Position numbers and translations under genes: made by a program. From an uncultured Muribaculaceae bacterium (GTDB taxonomy: Bacteria; Bacteroidota; Bacteroidia; Bacteroidales; Muribaculaceae), in assembly GCA_910585285.1 (NCBI GenBank), contig CAJUDL010000011.1, forward strand, positions 22,330 to 86,329: a stretch of DNA of 64,000 nt, given 5' to 3'. This document shows, piece by piece, positions 1 through 8,944 of the stretch. A model generated the notes under the pieces. It was not told the DNA's origin. It worked only from the letters and a program-made list of their open reading frames with translations, and ran no database searches. The first letter of the stretch is position 1. Each line of letters opens with the position of its first letter.

Positions 1-427
1 CATAAGCATCCTCTTCAGCTCTTCTTATGACTTCTTTTCCTTCCTTATCAGAAAGAAACTCACCTTTATGATTCAGCAATTTCAGAGCATTCCACTGCAC
101 TGGATTGTGACTTGCCGTTATTATGATACCTCCACAAGCGTTTTCTCCTGTCACAGCAAGTTCTGTTGTCGGGGTTGATGCTTTTCCAATATTAATTACA
201 TCGAATCCCATCGACATAAGCGTTCCGACTACAAGATTTTCGACCATCTTGCCGGATAAACGGGCATCGCGACCCACAACAATAGCATTGCTTTCGCCTT
301 TATATGTTTCTCTTATAAACGATGCATAAGAAGCTGTAAACTTAACAACGTCAACGGCGCTGAGTCCGTCTCCCGGCTTGCCTCCGATTGTGCCTCGGAT
401 ACCTGAAATTGATTTTATAAGTGACAC
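1..427 (-). CDS. glmM: Phosphoglucosamine mutase / phosphomannomutase-like, partial (3' end outside window)
   Basis: N-terminal 142 codons of an alpha-D-phosphohexomutase, which interconverts hexosamine (or hexose) 6- and 1-phosphates for cell-wall and LPS precursors. The protein begins SLIKSISGIRGTIGGKPGDG, a typical Bacteroidetes GlmM start. The phosphoserine loop TASHNP is visible near residue 101. The start is GTG at 427; no ATG fits the family N-terminus and there is no Shine-Dalgarno sequence. The gene runs off the left edge, so the sugar-binding and C-terminal domains are not seen. GlmM and ManB proteins share this N-terminus, so substrate is inferred. Confidence 0.85.
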   Translation of the reverse strand, partial: MSLIKSISGIRGTIGGKPGDGLSAVDVVKFTASYASFIRETYKGESNAIVVGRDARLSGKMVENLVVGTLMSMGFDVINIGKASTPTTELAVTGENACGGIIITASHNPVQWNALKLLNHKGEFLSDKEGKEVIRRAEEDAY

Positions 428-481
428 GATATGAAATTAATATTGGTTAAACAGTATGTAAATTTTTAGAGTACTCTAAGA

Positions 482-1063
482 TCAATATTCCGCTCTGAAA
501 TAACGGATATTGTATACATAGGGAATACATTGGCTTGCATCTGAAGTGAATCCCTCCGGAGATTTAATCACCAGATTCACCTCACAATTATATCCGAGAT
601 ATTCCAGTGGCACCTGAATCCCTTCTCCATACTGAGTTGTTGATGTAAGCACATTATTGCCATAGACAAGACTTGTATTCGGCCAAGCATTTTCAAAATC
701 TTCAGAATTCCCTTCCCAAACTTCTCCGCCAGACGATTGATAATTCTTAAGGTTCAGACGCATAAAACGGAAATATACCAGATTCCCTTTTTCCGGTCGA
801 TCATCCATATCCCCTTTGCTTATAACCTGCATATAAACATACCCATCCTTATCCATTTTATAATAAGGAGCATTCTCTCCCACCTCAAAATTACTATTTT
901 CAGGAATCTGCAAAGACACGGTATGCTGAGCAAGATACCAATTCACTGCATGTTCTTCCTCTGTCAGAAGTTCTGAATAACTTTTAGTGTCTTCACAACT
1001 GCTAACAACAACTGCGATGCCAAATAGCATCGAAAGCATCATTATTTTTGTTTTTATTTTCAT
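482..1063 (-). CDS. DUF4827-type lipoprotein
   Basis: 193-residue exported protein. The N-terminus is a lipoprotein signal (basic MKIKTK, hydrophobic stretch, lipobox VVSSC with Cys about residue 23). The remainder is soluble and rich in aromatic residues. It matches my memory of DUF4827 proteins of Bacteroidales, commonly found beside glmM and a DHH phosphoesterase, as here. It lies between those genes on the same strand, with a 54-bp gap to glmM, so co-transcription is likely. Function is not known; a periplasmic or outer-membrane location follows from the lipobox. Confidence 0.7.
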   Translation of the reverse strand: MKIKTKIMMLSMLFGIAVVVSSCEDTKSYSELLTEEEHAVNWYLAQHTVSLQIPENSNFEVGENAPYYKMDKDGYVYMQVISKGDMDDRPEKGNLVYFRFMRLNLKNYQSSGGEVWEGNSEDFENAWPNTSLVYGNNVLTSTTQYGEGIQVPLEYLGYNCEVNLVIKSPEGFTSDASQCIPYVYNIRYFRAEY

Positions 1064-1137
1064 TTATGATGTTTATATTAATTCTTTAATACATTAACTA
1101 AATCTATTTCTTAAACAGGGGCTAAAACTTATTGCGA

Positions 1138-2187
1138 CTACCTGACTTCAAGTTTCTCAAATCTTTTTGGTAGATAAGTATCATAATTATCCAGATTATC
1201 GATCAAAAGCTTCCTGCATTCATCCAGTGAGCCATAAAACTCACCGCCGGAAGCCTGCAAATGCCCCCCTCCATTGAAAAGATCCGAACAAATCCTTGAT
1301 ACTGGGAAATTTGCCTTACTACGCGCCGAAACCTTAATGCAGTCTGGATCCTCTCGCATGAAAATCGAATATACCATTCCTCGAATATTCAACGCTTCGT
1401 TTACAAGTCCTTCCGTATCTCCTTTCTCATAGTGGAACATGTCAAGCTCTTCCTTGGAAAGTGTTACGAGGCATCCTCTATGATCAGGAAAAATCTCCAA
1501 TTTCTTATATAAGGCGTATGATTTCAGACGCAAACTATCATAGCTGCATGCCTTGACACATTCATCTATTATCCTTGTCTTCTCAGCTCCTTTTTCCATG
1601 AGCTTTGTCAAAATCTCATAAACATCCGAATTACGACAATTAACAGTGAAATTCTGAGTGTCTGTAATCAAGCCTGTAAGAAGACAAGTGGCGCAATTTC
1701 TATCAATATCGCTATATAAGCCACATGCAGCGATAATTCTAAAAACCAGTTCACATGTCGATGACATTTCGGGATAAGAAAACTCAATCACACAATCAAT
1801 ATCCGGTCCCTCATGGTGGTCGATCAGCACTTTTTTTGCCTTAGCACTCTGAATTAGAGGAGCCAGATGATCCTGACGTGACGGTTTGTTGAAATCACAA
1901 CAAATAATCAGGTCACTCTCTTCCACAAGGCGGGTGCAATACGGATCATGTCTGGTATATACTGCGATTTCATTGAAATCCGGTATAAATCGCAAAGATC
2001 TCGGCGGCACGTCCGGAACAACCACAGATGGCTGTTTGCCTAAAGATTTCAGTAAATGCCATAAACCCATTGTGCTGCCGATGGCATCTCCATCAGGATG
2101 CACATGACACGTCAGAACGATCTTTTCGCTCTGTTCCAATAGAGTAGTAAACTCTTTTACACTTGCTGGATTTAATATTTTATTCAT
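1138..2187 (-). CDS. DHH/DHHA1 phosphoesterase, NrnA-like (nano-RNase / pAp phosphatase)
   Basis: About 349 residues. N-terminal DHH domain with metal motifs HVHPDGDAIGS (near residue 28), an Asp in LIICCDFNKPSR (near 94) and the signature IDHHEGP (near 122). The C-terminal DHHA1 domain carries the glycine motif GGGHLQASGG. This layout is that of NrnA-type enzymes, which degrade 2-5 nt RNAs and dephosphorylate 3'-phosphoadenosine 5'-phosphate in the cytoplasm. An in-frame upstream extension of seven codons exists, but ATG at 2187 (MNKILNPASV) fits the family better. Divergent from mazG. Some family members act on cyclic dinucleotides; the sequence alone does not exclude this. Confidence 0.85.
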   Translation of the reverse strand: MNKILNPASVKEFTTLLEQSEKIVLTCHVHPDGDAIGSTMGLWHLLKSLGKQPSVVVPDVPPRSLRFIPDFNEIAVYTRHDPYCTRLVEESDLIICCDFNKPSRQDHLAPLIQSAKAKKVLIDHHEGPDIDCVIEFSYPEMSSTCELVFRIIAACGLYSDIDRNCATCLLTGLITDTQNFTVNCRNSDVYEILTKLMEKGAEKTRIIDECVKACSYDSLRLKSYALYKKLEIFPDHRGCLVTLSKEELDMFHYEKGDTEGLVNEALNIRGMVYSIFMREDPDCIKVSARSKANFPVSRICSDLFNGGGHLQASGGEFYGSLDECRKLLIDNLDNYDTYLPKRFEKLEVR

Positions 2188-2236
2188 ACAAACGATTTCA
2201 ATCCACAAAGATAATAATTATTCCACAAATAATGAC

Positions 2237-2244
2237 TAATTTTG
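2237..2244 (+). promoter_or_regulatory. Bacteroidetes -7 element upstream of mazG
   Basis: TAATTTTG matches the TAnnTTTG consensus of the Bacteroidetes primary sigma factor and lies 35 bp before the mazG ATG. No clear -33 TTG box is visible at the usual spacing. Confidence 0.5.
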
Positions 2245-2278
2245 CAGAAAATAAGAAAACATCCTAATATTGGAAAAC

Positions 2279-3070
2279 ATGAAACAACTGCATACAAAAG
2301 AGGAAAAACTCCGGGCATTCGGAGATTTCCTTGATGTTCTGGACACTCTACGTGTCAAATGTCCCTGGGATGCAAAACAAACCAATGAATCACTTCGGCC
2401 GAACACCATAGAAGAGGTTTTCGAGCTTGCTGACGCAATTATAAACTGCGACATTCCGAATATACGGAAGGAACTCGGCGATGTTTTGCTTCATATCGCA
2501 TTCTATTCACGCATTGCGGAAGAATATGGCAATTTCGATATAGCGGACGTATGTGATTCACTTGTTGAAAAGCTAAAATTCCGTCATCCGCATATTTATG
2601 GAGATATCAATGTCAATAATGCAGATGAAGTTGCTCAAAACTGGGAAGAGATTAAACTTAAAGAAAGAAAAGGAAACAAAACTGTTCTCGGGGGAGTTCC
2701 AAGTGCTTTGCCAGCCATGATCAAGGCTAATCGGATCCAGGAGAAAGCCAGAAACGTCGGCTTTGACTGGGAAGACCGTCGTCAGGTTTGGGATAAGGTA
2801 AAGGAAGAAATATCGGAAGTTGAAGAAGAAATTGAAAATAACGATAGCCAAAACAGACTGGAAGAAGAATTTGGAGATCTTCTCTTTTCTGTCATCAATG
2901 CAGCCAGGCTTTATGGGGTTGATCCGGAGAATGCTCTTGAAAAAACCAATATAAAATTCATAAAGAGATTCAATCACATCGAAGAAAAAGCAAAGGCGAT
3001 GGGAAAACCAATAAAAGAATTGACTCTCGCTGAAATGGATAAAATCTGGAACGAAGCTAAAAATTTGTAA
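2279..3070 (+). CDS. mazG: Nucleoside triphosphate pyrophosphohydrolase MazG
   Basis: 263 residues from ATG 2279 (an upstream in-frame TTG at 2270 is less likely). All-alpha NTP-PPase with two MazG domains. The N-terminal half has the diagnostic CPWDAKQTNESL followed by NTIEEVFELADAI, giving the Mg-binding ExxE residues; the C-terminal half has EEISEVEEEIENND and EEEFGDLLFSVINAAR. It hydrolyses (d)NTPs to monophosphates and PPi and is considered a house-cleaning enzyme. topB starts 4 bp after its stop, so the two are probably one transcript driven by the -7 element at 2237. Confidence 0.92.
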   Translation: MKQLHTKEEKLRAFGDFLDVLDTLRVKCPWDAKQTNESLRPNTIEEVFELADAIINCDIPNIRKELGDVLLHIAFYSRIAEEYGNFDIADVCDSLVEKLKFRHPHIYGDINVNNADEVAQNWEEIKLKERKGNKTVLGGVPSALPAMIKANRIQEKARNVGFDWEDRRQVWDKVKEEISEVEEEIENNDSQNRLEEEFGDLLFSVINAARLYGVDPENALEKTNIKFIKRFNHIEEKAKAMGKPIKELTLAEMDKIWNEAKNL

Positions 3071-3074
3071 TAAA

Positions 3075-5000
3075 TTGATACTCTGCATCACTGAGAAACC
3101 GAGTGTTGGTCGAGACATAGCCCGGATACTTGGAGCCAGCACACAAAAACCGGGATATTACGAAGGTAATGGATATTGTGTGACATGGACCTTCGGACAT
3201 CTTTGCACCCTTAAAGAACCGGCGGACTATACTCTTGACTGGAAAAGATGGTCACTGTCGTCGCTTCCTATGATTCCACCAAAATTCGGAATAAAATTAA
3301 TTCCTCAACAAAGCATTGAGACGCAATTCAATACAATCAAGACGCTTATAGAACAATGTGACGAGGTGATAAATTGCGGTGATGCCGGACAAGAGGGTGA
3401 ACTGATTCAAAGATGGGTGATGCAGAAAGCTGGATGTAAAAAGCCGATCAAACGATTGTGGATCAGTTCTCTGACAGACGAATCAATAAAAGAAGGTTTC
3501 GCACATCTTAGAAGTCACGAAGAGTTAGAGCCTTTGTATACTGCTGGACTTTGTCGAGCAATCGGAGACTGGATTCTTGGCATCAACGCAACGCGATTAT
3601 ATTCCATAAAATATAGTAAAGACCGCCAGATTCTGTCAGTAGGTAGGGTTCAGACTCCTACACTGGCACTCGTTGTTAACAGACAATTGGAAATAGAGAA
3701 TTTCGTGCCAAAAGATACGTGGGAACTGAAAACCGTATACCGCGACACTCTGTTTTCTTCCGCATTAAAACCATTTGACACGATGCAGGATGGTGAGCAG
3801 ATTGTGGCTGAGGTGGCAAAATATCCCCTGGTAATCACGGACATAGAAAAGAAGAAAGGGAAGGAAGCTCCTCCTCGCCTTTTCGATCTGACATCGCTTC
3901 AGGTGGAATGCAACAAAAAATTCGGAATGGGAGCAGACGCAACATTGAAAGCCATTCAGTCTTTATATGAAAAGAAACTTGCCACCTATCCACGCGTAGA
4001 TACGACCTATCTTACAGATGACATGTATCCTAAATGTAAGGGTATTTTGAATGGCATCAGTCAAAGTTATGCCGACGTGCTCCAGCCATTGAGAGGGGAA
4101 AAACTCAAAAAAAGCAAAAAGGTATTTGACAATTCAAAAGTCACTGACCATCATGCAATAATCCCTACCGGACAGCCAATCCCCTCTACCCTCACCATGG
4201 ACGAAAGGAATGTATTCGATACTATTGCACTAAGGTTCATATGTGTGTTTTATCCTGATTGTGTTTTCGAACAAACATCGGTAAAGGCGGAAGCTGACAA
4301 ATACAAATTTAAAGCCACAGGAAGGGTAATAATAGACCAGGGCTGGAAATTTGTGTATCAAACGAGAAAAGGGATTTCATCCACCGTTGAGGAAGATAAA
4401 AGTGACGACGATAAAAAGGAAGACGACACAGCTGTCCTTCCCGCCTTCACAAAAGGTGAATCAGGACCGCATCAGCCTAAACTGGTAAAAAAGACAAGCC
4501 AGCCCCCCAAATATTATACAGAAGGAACATTGCTTAAAGCAATGGAAACAGCGGGAGCGTCTGTTGAGGATGAAGAATTGCGGGATGCTCTTAAAGCCAA
4601 CGGCATCGGACGTCCGTCAACAAGGGCTGCCATAATTGAGATTCTATATAAAAGAGGATATATCCGTAAAGAACGTAAATCGCTGAGGGCAACCCCAGCC
4701 GGCATCGATCTTATATCAATAATTCAGGAAGAACTATTGAAAAGCGCAAAACTAACCGGCATATGGGAAGGACGATTGCGACAGATTGAGAAAGGTGAGT
4801 ATAGTGCGGCTGAGTTCATTTCCCAACTGAAAGAAATGATATCAGAGATTGTATTGTCAGTGCTTAAAGACAATTCCAATCGTCGCATCATCGCCGAACA
4901 ACAAGACAATACCGGCGTTAATAAAGTAGATAACGGAGAAAACAAAAAAGAAGGATCCGGTAAAAGCAAAAAATCTTCCAATAAAAGCAAAAGTCAATAG
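3075..5000 (+). CDS. topB: DNA topoisomerase III (type IA)
   Basis: 641 residues. N-terminal Toprim domain begins ILCITEKPSVGRDIA and contains the metal triad region CGDAGQEGELIQRW. The SVGRVQTPTLALV segment is followed by the catalytic Tyr in TYPRVDTTYL, and then HHAIIPTG and GIGRPSTRAAIIE. It relaxes negative supercoils and decatenates DNA via a 5'-phosphotyrosine intermediate. No C-terminal zinc ribbons; instead a Lys/Ser/Asn-rich tail of about 25 residues. The start is TTG at 3075, four bases after mazG, because no ATG precedes the conserved N-terminus. Length is usual for Bacteroidetes TopB. Confidence 0.93.
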   Translation: MILCITEKPSVGRDIARILGASTQKPGYYEGNGYCVTWTFGHLCTLKEPADYTLDWKRWSLSSLPMIPPKFGIKLIPQQSIETQFNTIKTLIEQCDEVINCGDAGQEGELIQRWVMQKAGCKKPIKRLWISSLTDESIKEGFAHLRSHEELEPLYTAGLCRAIGDWILGINATRLYSIKYSKDRQILSVGRVQTPTLALVVNRQLEIENFVPKDTWELKTVYRDTLFSSALKPFDTMQDGEQIVAEVAKYPLVITDIEKKKGKEAPPRLFDLTSLQVECNKKFGMGADATLKAIQSLYEKKLATYPRVDTTYLTDDMYPKCKGILNGISQSYADVLQPLRGEKLKKSKKVFDNSKVTDHHAIIPTGQPIPSTLTMDERNVFDTIALRFICVFYPDCVFEQTSVKAEADKYKFKATGRVIIDQGWKFVYQTRKGISSTVEEDKSDDDKKEDDTAVLPAFTKGESGPHQPKLVKKTSQPPKYYTEGTLLKAMETAGASVEDEELRDALKANGIGRPSTRAAIIEILYKRGYIRKERKSLRATPAGIDLISIIQEELLKSAKLTGIWEGRLRQIEKGEYSAAEFISQLKEMISEIVLSVLKDNSNRRIIAEQQDNTGVNKVDNGENKKEGSGKSKKSSNKSKSQ

Positions 5001-5002
5001 CG

Positions 5003-5197
5003 ATGGATAGAAATCTCGCAATTCAATATACAGCTGTAGGCTTGATTATTATTGCAGCCTTGATCTGGCTTGTGATAAAATTTATCAAAAGAAAAAAAAA
5101 GAAGGGTGCATGTTGCGGATGCACGCTATCTGATAAATGCGCATCATATAATAAGGACAGTATCTCCAAAAAGAATTGCGATAACACACACAATTAA
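5003..5197 (+). CDS. Small Cys-rich single-pass membrane protein (FeoB-associated-like)
   Basis: 64 residues: short N-terminus, one hydrophobic helix (about residues 9-26, ending in IWLVIKFI), a Lys/Arg stop-transfer patch KRKKKK, then a Cys cluster ACCGCTLSDKC. This layout resembles the FeoB-associated Cys-rich membrane protein family, but no feoB is nearby. The gene starts 3 bp after topB and reads on from it. A metal-binding or redox role is only a guess; the family label is tentative. Confidence 0.55.
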   Translation: MDRNLAIQYTAVGLIIIAALIWLVIKFIKRKKKKGACCGCTLSDKCASYNKDSISKKNCDNTHN

Positions 5198-5232
5198 TTT
5201 ATCACAGCATATGCAACCTGAGTGTTGTCACC

Positions 5233-6141
5233 CTACATATGTTCCGAAGATGTTTTTCTAACCAGCTGCCAGGAATTAACAATATTCTGCCACGCGATAT
5301 ATGCTGCAGGTGCAATAGACGCTATAGGTGACATATAGGTAAGAGCAAGCCACACGGCAAGAACCGTGTTTTTCTGTCCCAGACTTTGACCGCCAGACAC
5401 CTTGTCTTTAAAATGCCCCCCTATTCTACGACCGATTGCAAACTGTAAAAGGCACACTGCCAACGCTCCTATCACAAGCATCGAGACAGTCGGAATCTGT
5501 TTGTCATCCCATGTATTTATCGTGAAGCTTACACAACTGCCAACAATAATGAACAATGATACTGCCCAAAGATAGAAAGACAGACTCTGATGATTCACAA
5601 TTTTAGAATGAATATTGGGCATCAGATACCTCAACATCATGGCAACAGCCAGCGGACCGATAATCAAAGGAAACACCTTGGAACATATCAATAATGAAGA
5701 CTCTACAAATGACATGTCAGGATTATCTCCAATTGCAGCAAGCACAACCGGACCAACTACCGCCACAAACGCATTACACAAAAGTGAATAAGTAGCCACA
5801 AAAGAAATACTGCCTCCGAGCATCGAAGTGATGACAGGAGCAGCAGTAGCTGTCGGGATAAATATGCAAATAAAAACTCCCTCTCCCACAATATGATTTA
5901 AAGGAGAAAGAATAAAATAAAATCCCGCCGCTAATCCCATCTGCACACACAGCAATACCAAGTGTTCCTTCTTCGGACGAAAGTCTTTCAACTGCAATTT
6001 ACAATAAGTGATAAACAACATAAGAAAGATGAGATATGGCGACAGAAAAGTCAGATATCCCATCCATTTATAAAAAACGGCACCTCCTACCATTGCAATA
6101 GGAAGCATGGAATTTTTAAGCTGTTGTCTGGCTATATGCAT
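5233..6141 (-). CDS. Bile acid:sodium symporter (BASS/SBF) family transporter
   Basis: 302 residues with about nine to ten hydrophobic helices. The glycine/proline-rich segments FIPTATAAPVITSMLGG (near residue 95) and GGQSLGQKNTVLAVWL (near 250) fit the two discontinuous helices that form the ion/substrate site of the BASS fold. It sits in the inner membrane and probably imports an organic anion with sodium; substrate cannot be read from the sequence. It starts 5 bp after the YrdC-like gene and is very likely in its operon. Convergent with the topB operon, with only 35 bp between stops. Confidence 0.75.
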   Translation of the reverse strand: MHIARQQLKNSMLPIAMVGGAVFYKWMGYLTFLSPYLIFLMLFITYCKLQLKDFRPKKEHLVLLCVQMGLAAGFYFILSPLNHIVGEGVFICIFIPTATAAPVITSMLGGSISFVATYSLLCNAFVAVVGPVVLAAIGDNPDMSFVESSLLICSKVFPLIIGPLAVAMMLRYLMPNIHSKIVNHQSLSFYLWAVSLFIIVGSCVSFTINTWDDKQIPTVSMLVIGALAVCLLQFAIGRRIGGHFKDKVSGGQSLGQKNTVLAVWLALTYMSPIASIAPAAYIAWQNIVNSWQLVRKTSSEHM

Positions 6142-6146
6142 AACAA

Positions 6147-6749
6147 TTATTTCAGTTCTCCTTTACCTTCCCTGATAATTTCAGGAATGTCTCCGGTACA
6201 ATCTATAATAGTGGAAGGAATAAGTCCCCCTTCCCCTCCCTCAATCAATAAATCGACTTGCGTGTCATATTTTTCCGCAATCAATTCCGGATTAACAGCA
6301 TAATCATCTTCATCATATTGTATGGATGTTGTGAGTAATGGATGCCCAAGGTACCGAACGACTTCCCTCGCTATGTAACAATCAGGAATCCTTATGCCAA
6401 CAGTCTTACGCCCTTTGAACACCTTGGGCAAAGTTGATGACGACCGCAAAAGGAAAGTAAAAGGACCGGGCGTGTTGGCTTTTATCAGTCTGAATTCAGC
6501 ATCATTAATTTTAGAATAGTCAGCTGCCATAGAAATGTCAGAACAGATTATTGACAGGTTCACCTTATCAGGATTTATTCCTTTTAGCTTACATATCTTT
6601 TCTATGGCTTTTATATTTAAAGCATCACAACATATTCCGTAAAGAGTATCAGTCGGTAATATAGCGATATTACCTGCCTCAATATCTTTACAGATATCAG
6701 ACAGCTGTTTCTCAGAGGGATTGTCATTCCAAACTTTAATAATCTTCAT
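6147..6749 (-). CDS. L-threonylcarbamoyladenylate synthase (YrdC/Sua5/YciO family)
   Basis: 200 residues from ATG 6749 (an in-frame ATG 45 bp upstream is less likely). YrdC fold with the nucleotide-binding start AILPTDTLYGICCDA, the KLKGINPDK basic motif, and PGPFTFLLRS; all are standard for this family. It makes threonylcarbamoyl-AMP from Thr, bicarbonate and ATP for the t6A37 modification of ANN-decoding tRNAs. At 200 residues it is a short form without a Sua5 C-terminal domain. YciO paralogs look alike, so assignment as the main TsaC is not certain. It is followed 5 bp later by the BASS transporter gene. Confidence 0.82.
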   Translation of the reverse strand: MKIIKVWNDNPSEKQLSDICKDIEAGNIAILPTDTLYGICCDALNIKAIEKICKLKGINPDKVNLSIICSDISMAADYSKINDAEFRLIKANTPGPFTFLLRSSSTLPKVFKGRKTVGIRIPDCYIAREVVRYLGHPLLTTSIQYDEDDYAVNPELIAEKYDTQVDLLIEGGEGGLIPSTIIDCTGDIPEIIREGKGELK

Positions 6750-6829
6750 ATCAATGCAATTACGACCCCCATCACACAAAAATGTTAAAGACAAAGGTCA
6801 AAGATTATAAAATAACGGACAAAATTAAC

Positions 6830-6837
6830 TAATTTTG
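6830..6837 (+). promoter_or_regulatory. Bacteroidetes -7 element upstream of mtnN
   Basis: TAATTTTG lies 25 bp before the mtnN start codon in a 113-bp divergent spacer. It matches the TAnnTTTG consensus. Confidence 0.5.
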
Positions 6838-6862
6838 CGAAATAAATGAAATTTGACAGCAT

Positions 6863-7552
6863 ATGAAAGTTGCAATATTAGTGGCAATGGACAAGGAACT
6901 GAACCTGATCCTTAATCAAATGCCCGAGAGAACAGAGATTCATGTTGATGAATCGGTTTATTATTCTGGAAAAATTGGTTCACAATTAGTAATAGTAGGA
7001 AAATGCGGCATTGGGAAAGTCAACTCAGCTCTAAATACATATAGATTGATATGTGAACATAAGCCAGATCTTGTCATCAATTCCGGTGTTGCCGGAGGTG
7101 TGGATGGCACATTGGGCGTTGGTTCAATCTTGATTGCAAACAACGTAGCGTATCATGATGTATGGTGTGGTCCCGGCACAGAATATGGAGCGGCAGACGG
7201 TTATGCACAAAAATTCATACCCTCCGCCGAGGTGCTTGAAATCGGGAAAAAAATATTCAATGATAATCCAGACATTAAATTTGGACTTATATGTAGTGGT
7301 GACAAATTTATTCATACTGCAGATGAAGTTGCTGAAATTAAAAGCAATTTTCCAGATGCACTCGCTGTCGACATGGAATCAGCATCAATCGCACAGACAT
7401 GCACTAAGTGTGGAGTGCCATTTGCCATTGTAAGAGTAATGAGCGACACACCTGGCGCCACGGAGAACATATCACAATATGTAGATTTTTGGGATAAGGC
7501 TCCCGAAAAGACATTTGAATGTGTTGAACACATAATCTCACAATTAAACTGA
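6863..7552 (+). CDS. mtnN: 5'-methylthioadenosine/S-adenosylhomocysteine nucleosidase
   Basis: 229 residues, the usual MTAN length. Conserved features: start MKVAILVAMDKELN with the catalytic Glu near residue 12, NSGVAGGVD, the SGDKFI loop, and AVDMESASIAQTC giving the ribose-binding MExE-like site; RVMSDTPG contains the catalytic Asp. It cleaves adenine from MTA, SAH and 5'-deoxyadenosine, feeding methionine salvage and methyl recycling in the cytosol. Stands alone with its own promoter and terminator; no luxS follows. Confidence 0.92.
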   Translation: MKVAILVAMDKELNLILNQMPERTEIHVDESVYYSGKIGSQLVIVGKCGIGKVNSALNTYRLICEHKPDLVINSGVAGGVDGTLGVGSILIANNVAYHDVWCGPGTEYGAADGYAQKFIPSAEVLEIGKKIFNDNPDIKFGLICSGDKFIHTADEVAEIKSNFPDALAVDMESASIAQTCTKCGVPFAIVRVMSDTPGATENISQYVDFWDKAPEKTFECVEHIISQLN

Positions 7553-7570
7553 TTCCTCATAATTATTAGT

Positions 7571-7593
7571 AATCTCGACCTGAAATCGAGATT
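7571..7593 (+). terminator. Intrinsic terminator after mtnN
   Basis: Perfect 8-bp stem AATCTCGA / TCGAGATT with a 7-nt loop, followed by an A/T-rich tract (atatttta), 18 bp after the mtnN stop. Confidence 0.7.
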
Positions 7594-7706
7594 ATATTTT
7601 ATACGCTTGAAAACTAAAAATTAAATTTTAGTTTTCCAACCAACTCATTATTGGTCAAATTTTCGCATTTTTAGACTTTTTAATATTTTTTCATAACATT
7701 AATTGT

Positions 7707-7714
7707 TAATTTTG
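7707..7714 (+). promoter_or_regulatory. Bacteroidetes -7 element upstream of RND efflux operon
   Basis: TAATTTTG about 100 bp upstream of the adaptor ATG. No TetR-type operator palindrome is evident near it. Confidence 0.45.
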
Positions 7715-7815
7715 TAGTGAAATTTATTAAAAAAAGATTCAGACCCGGTTACTTCATATCAGTAATTTGCGTCAAAGCACTATAACAGGTAAACAATTAA
7801 ACAAATCATATCAAT

Positions 7816-8934
7816 ATGAAAGTCAGAAAATTGTATGCTTTGTCACTGTCTGCTTTAACAGTGGCAATGATTCTTCCCTCATGCAAAGGAAACAACCAAC
7901 AGCAACAGGGTGCAGCTCCGGAACTCGCCGTGATGACGATCGGAGAAGAAGATGCAAAACTTGAAACAGGCTATCCAACATCTCTTCGTGGAGAAAACGA
8001 TGTTGAAATCCGACCGCAGATCTCCGGCTTCCTGACAAAAGTAAATGTTGAGGAAGGACAACGAGTTAATAAAGGTCAAGTGCTCTTTACAATTGATCAG
8101 GTTAGCCTTCAGGCAGCTGTTGATGCAGCCAATGCAGCAGTTGCTGTAGCCCAGGCAAATGTCAATACAGCCCAAACCAATGCAAACAATAATAAAATTC
8201 TTTACGATAAGAACATCATCAGTGCTCCTGCGTATCAGACATCGCAAGATGCTTTAAATGCAGCAAAAGCCCAACTGCATCAGGCTCAGGCAAATCTTGT
8301 AAACGCTCGTAAAAATCTTTCGTATTCTGTTGTAACCGCTCCGGCAGCCGGCATAGTCGGAACAATAGATTTCCGTGAAGGATCATTGGTTTCACCTTCA
8401 ACACTCCTGACTGTTCTTTCCAACAGCAGCGATATGAGAGCGACTTTCTCTCTTAACGAAAAAGATATTCTTAACATGACCGACAATGGCAGTCGCTCAA
8501 TACAGGAAGCTATCGCACAGATGCCGGCAGTTACACTTCTCCTTGCAAACGGAGAGCGTTATGAATATCCAGGTAAAATTATCTCAATATCAGGAGTTAT
8601 TGATCCCTCAACCGGAGCTGCCTCGGCAACAGCTTTATTCCCAAATCCCAAAGGAATGTTACGTAGCGGAAACAGCGGGCAGGTTCTCATTCCGTCAACA
8701 CGCAGCAGTGCCATTTTGATTCCACAGAATGCGACATACGAAATACAGGATATGAAATTCTGCTATGTTGTGGGTGATTCAAGCAAAGTACATTCCACTC
8801 CCATTCAGATTGCAGCTGAAAATGACGGCAAAAATTATATCGTAACAGGCGGTTTAAAACCTGGGGATGTGATCGTAACCGAAGGAGTGGGTATTACAGT
8901 CAAGGATGATATGGTTATCAAACCAAAGAAATAA
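7816..8934 (+). CDS. RND efflux periplasmic adaptor (MexA/AcrA type)
   Basis: 372-residue membrane fusion protein. The N-terminus is a lipoprotein signal with lipobox LPSC (Cys near residue 23). It has the lipoyl halves (VEIRPQISGFLTKVNVEEGQ and VVTAPAAGIVGTIDF) separated by an Ala-rich coiled-coil hairpin with repeated NAAVAVAQANVNTAQ-like heptads (residues about 95-165), then beta-barrel and membrane-proximal domains. It links the inner-membrane pump to the outer-membrane channel. First gene of a three-gene operon (10 bp and 7 bp gaps). No local regulator gene is present. Confidence 0.93.
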   Translation: MKVRKLYALSLSALTVAMILPSCKGNNQQQQGAAPELAVMTIGEEDAKLETGYPTSLRGENDVEIRPQISGFLTKVNVEEGQRVNKGQVLFTIDQVSLQAAVDAANAAVAVAQANVNTAQTNANNNKILYDKNIISAPAYQTSQDALNAAKAQLHQAQANLVNARKNLSYSVVTAPAAGIVGTIDFREGSLVSPSTLLTVLSNSSDMRATFSLNEKDILNMTDNGSRSIQEAIAQMPAVTLLLANGERYEYPGKIISISGVIDPSTGAASATALFPNPKGMLRSGNSGQVLIPSTRSSAILIPQNATYEIQDMKFCYVVGDSSKVHSTPIQIAAENDGKNYIVTGGLKPGDVIVTEGVGITVKDDMVIKPKK

Positions 8935-8944
8935 TTTTTGAGCA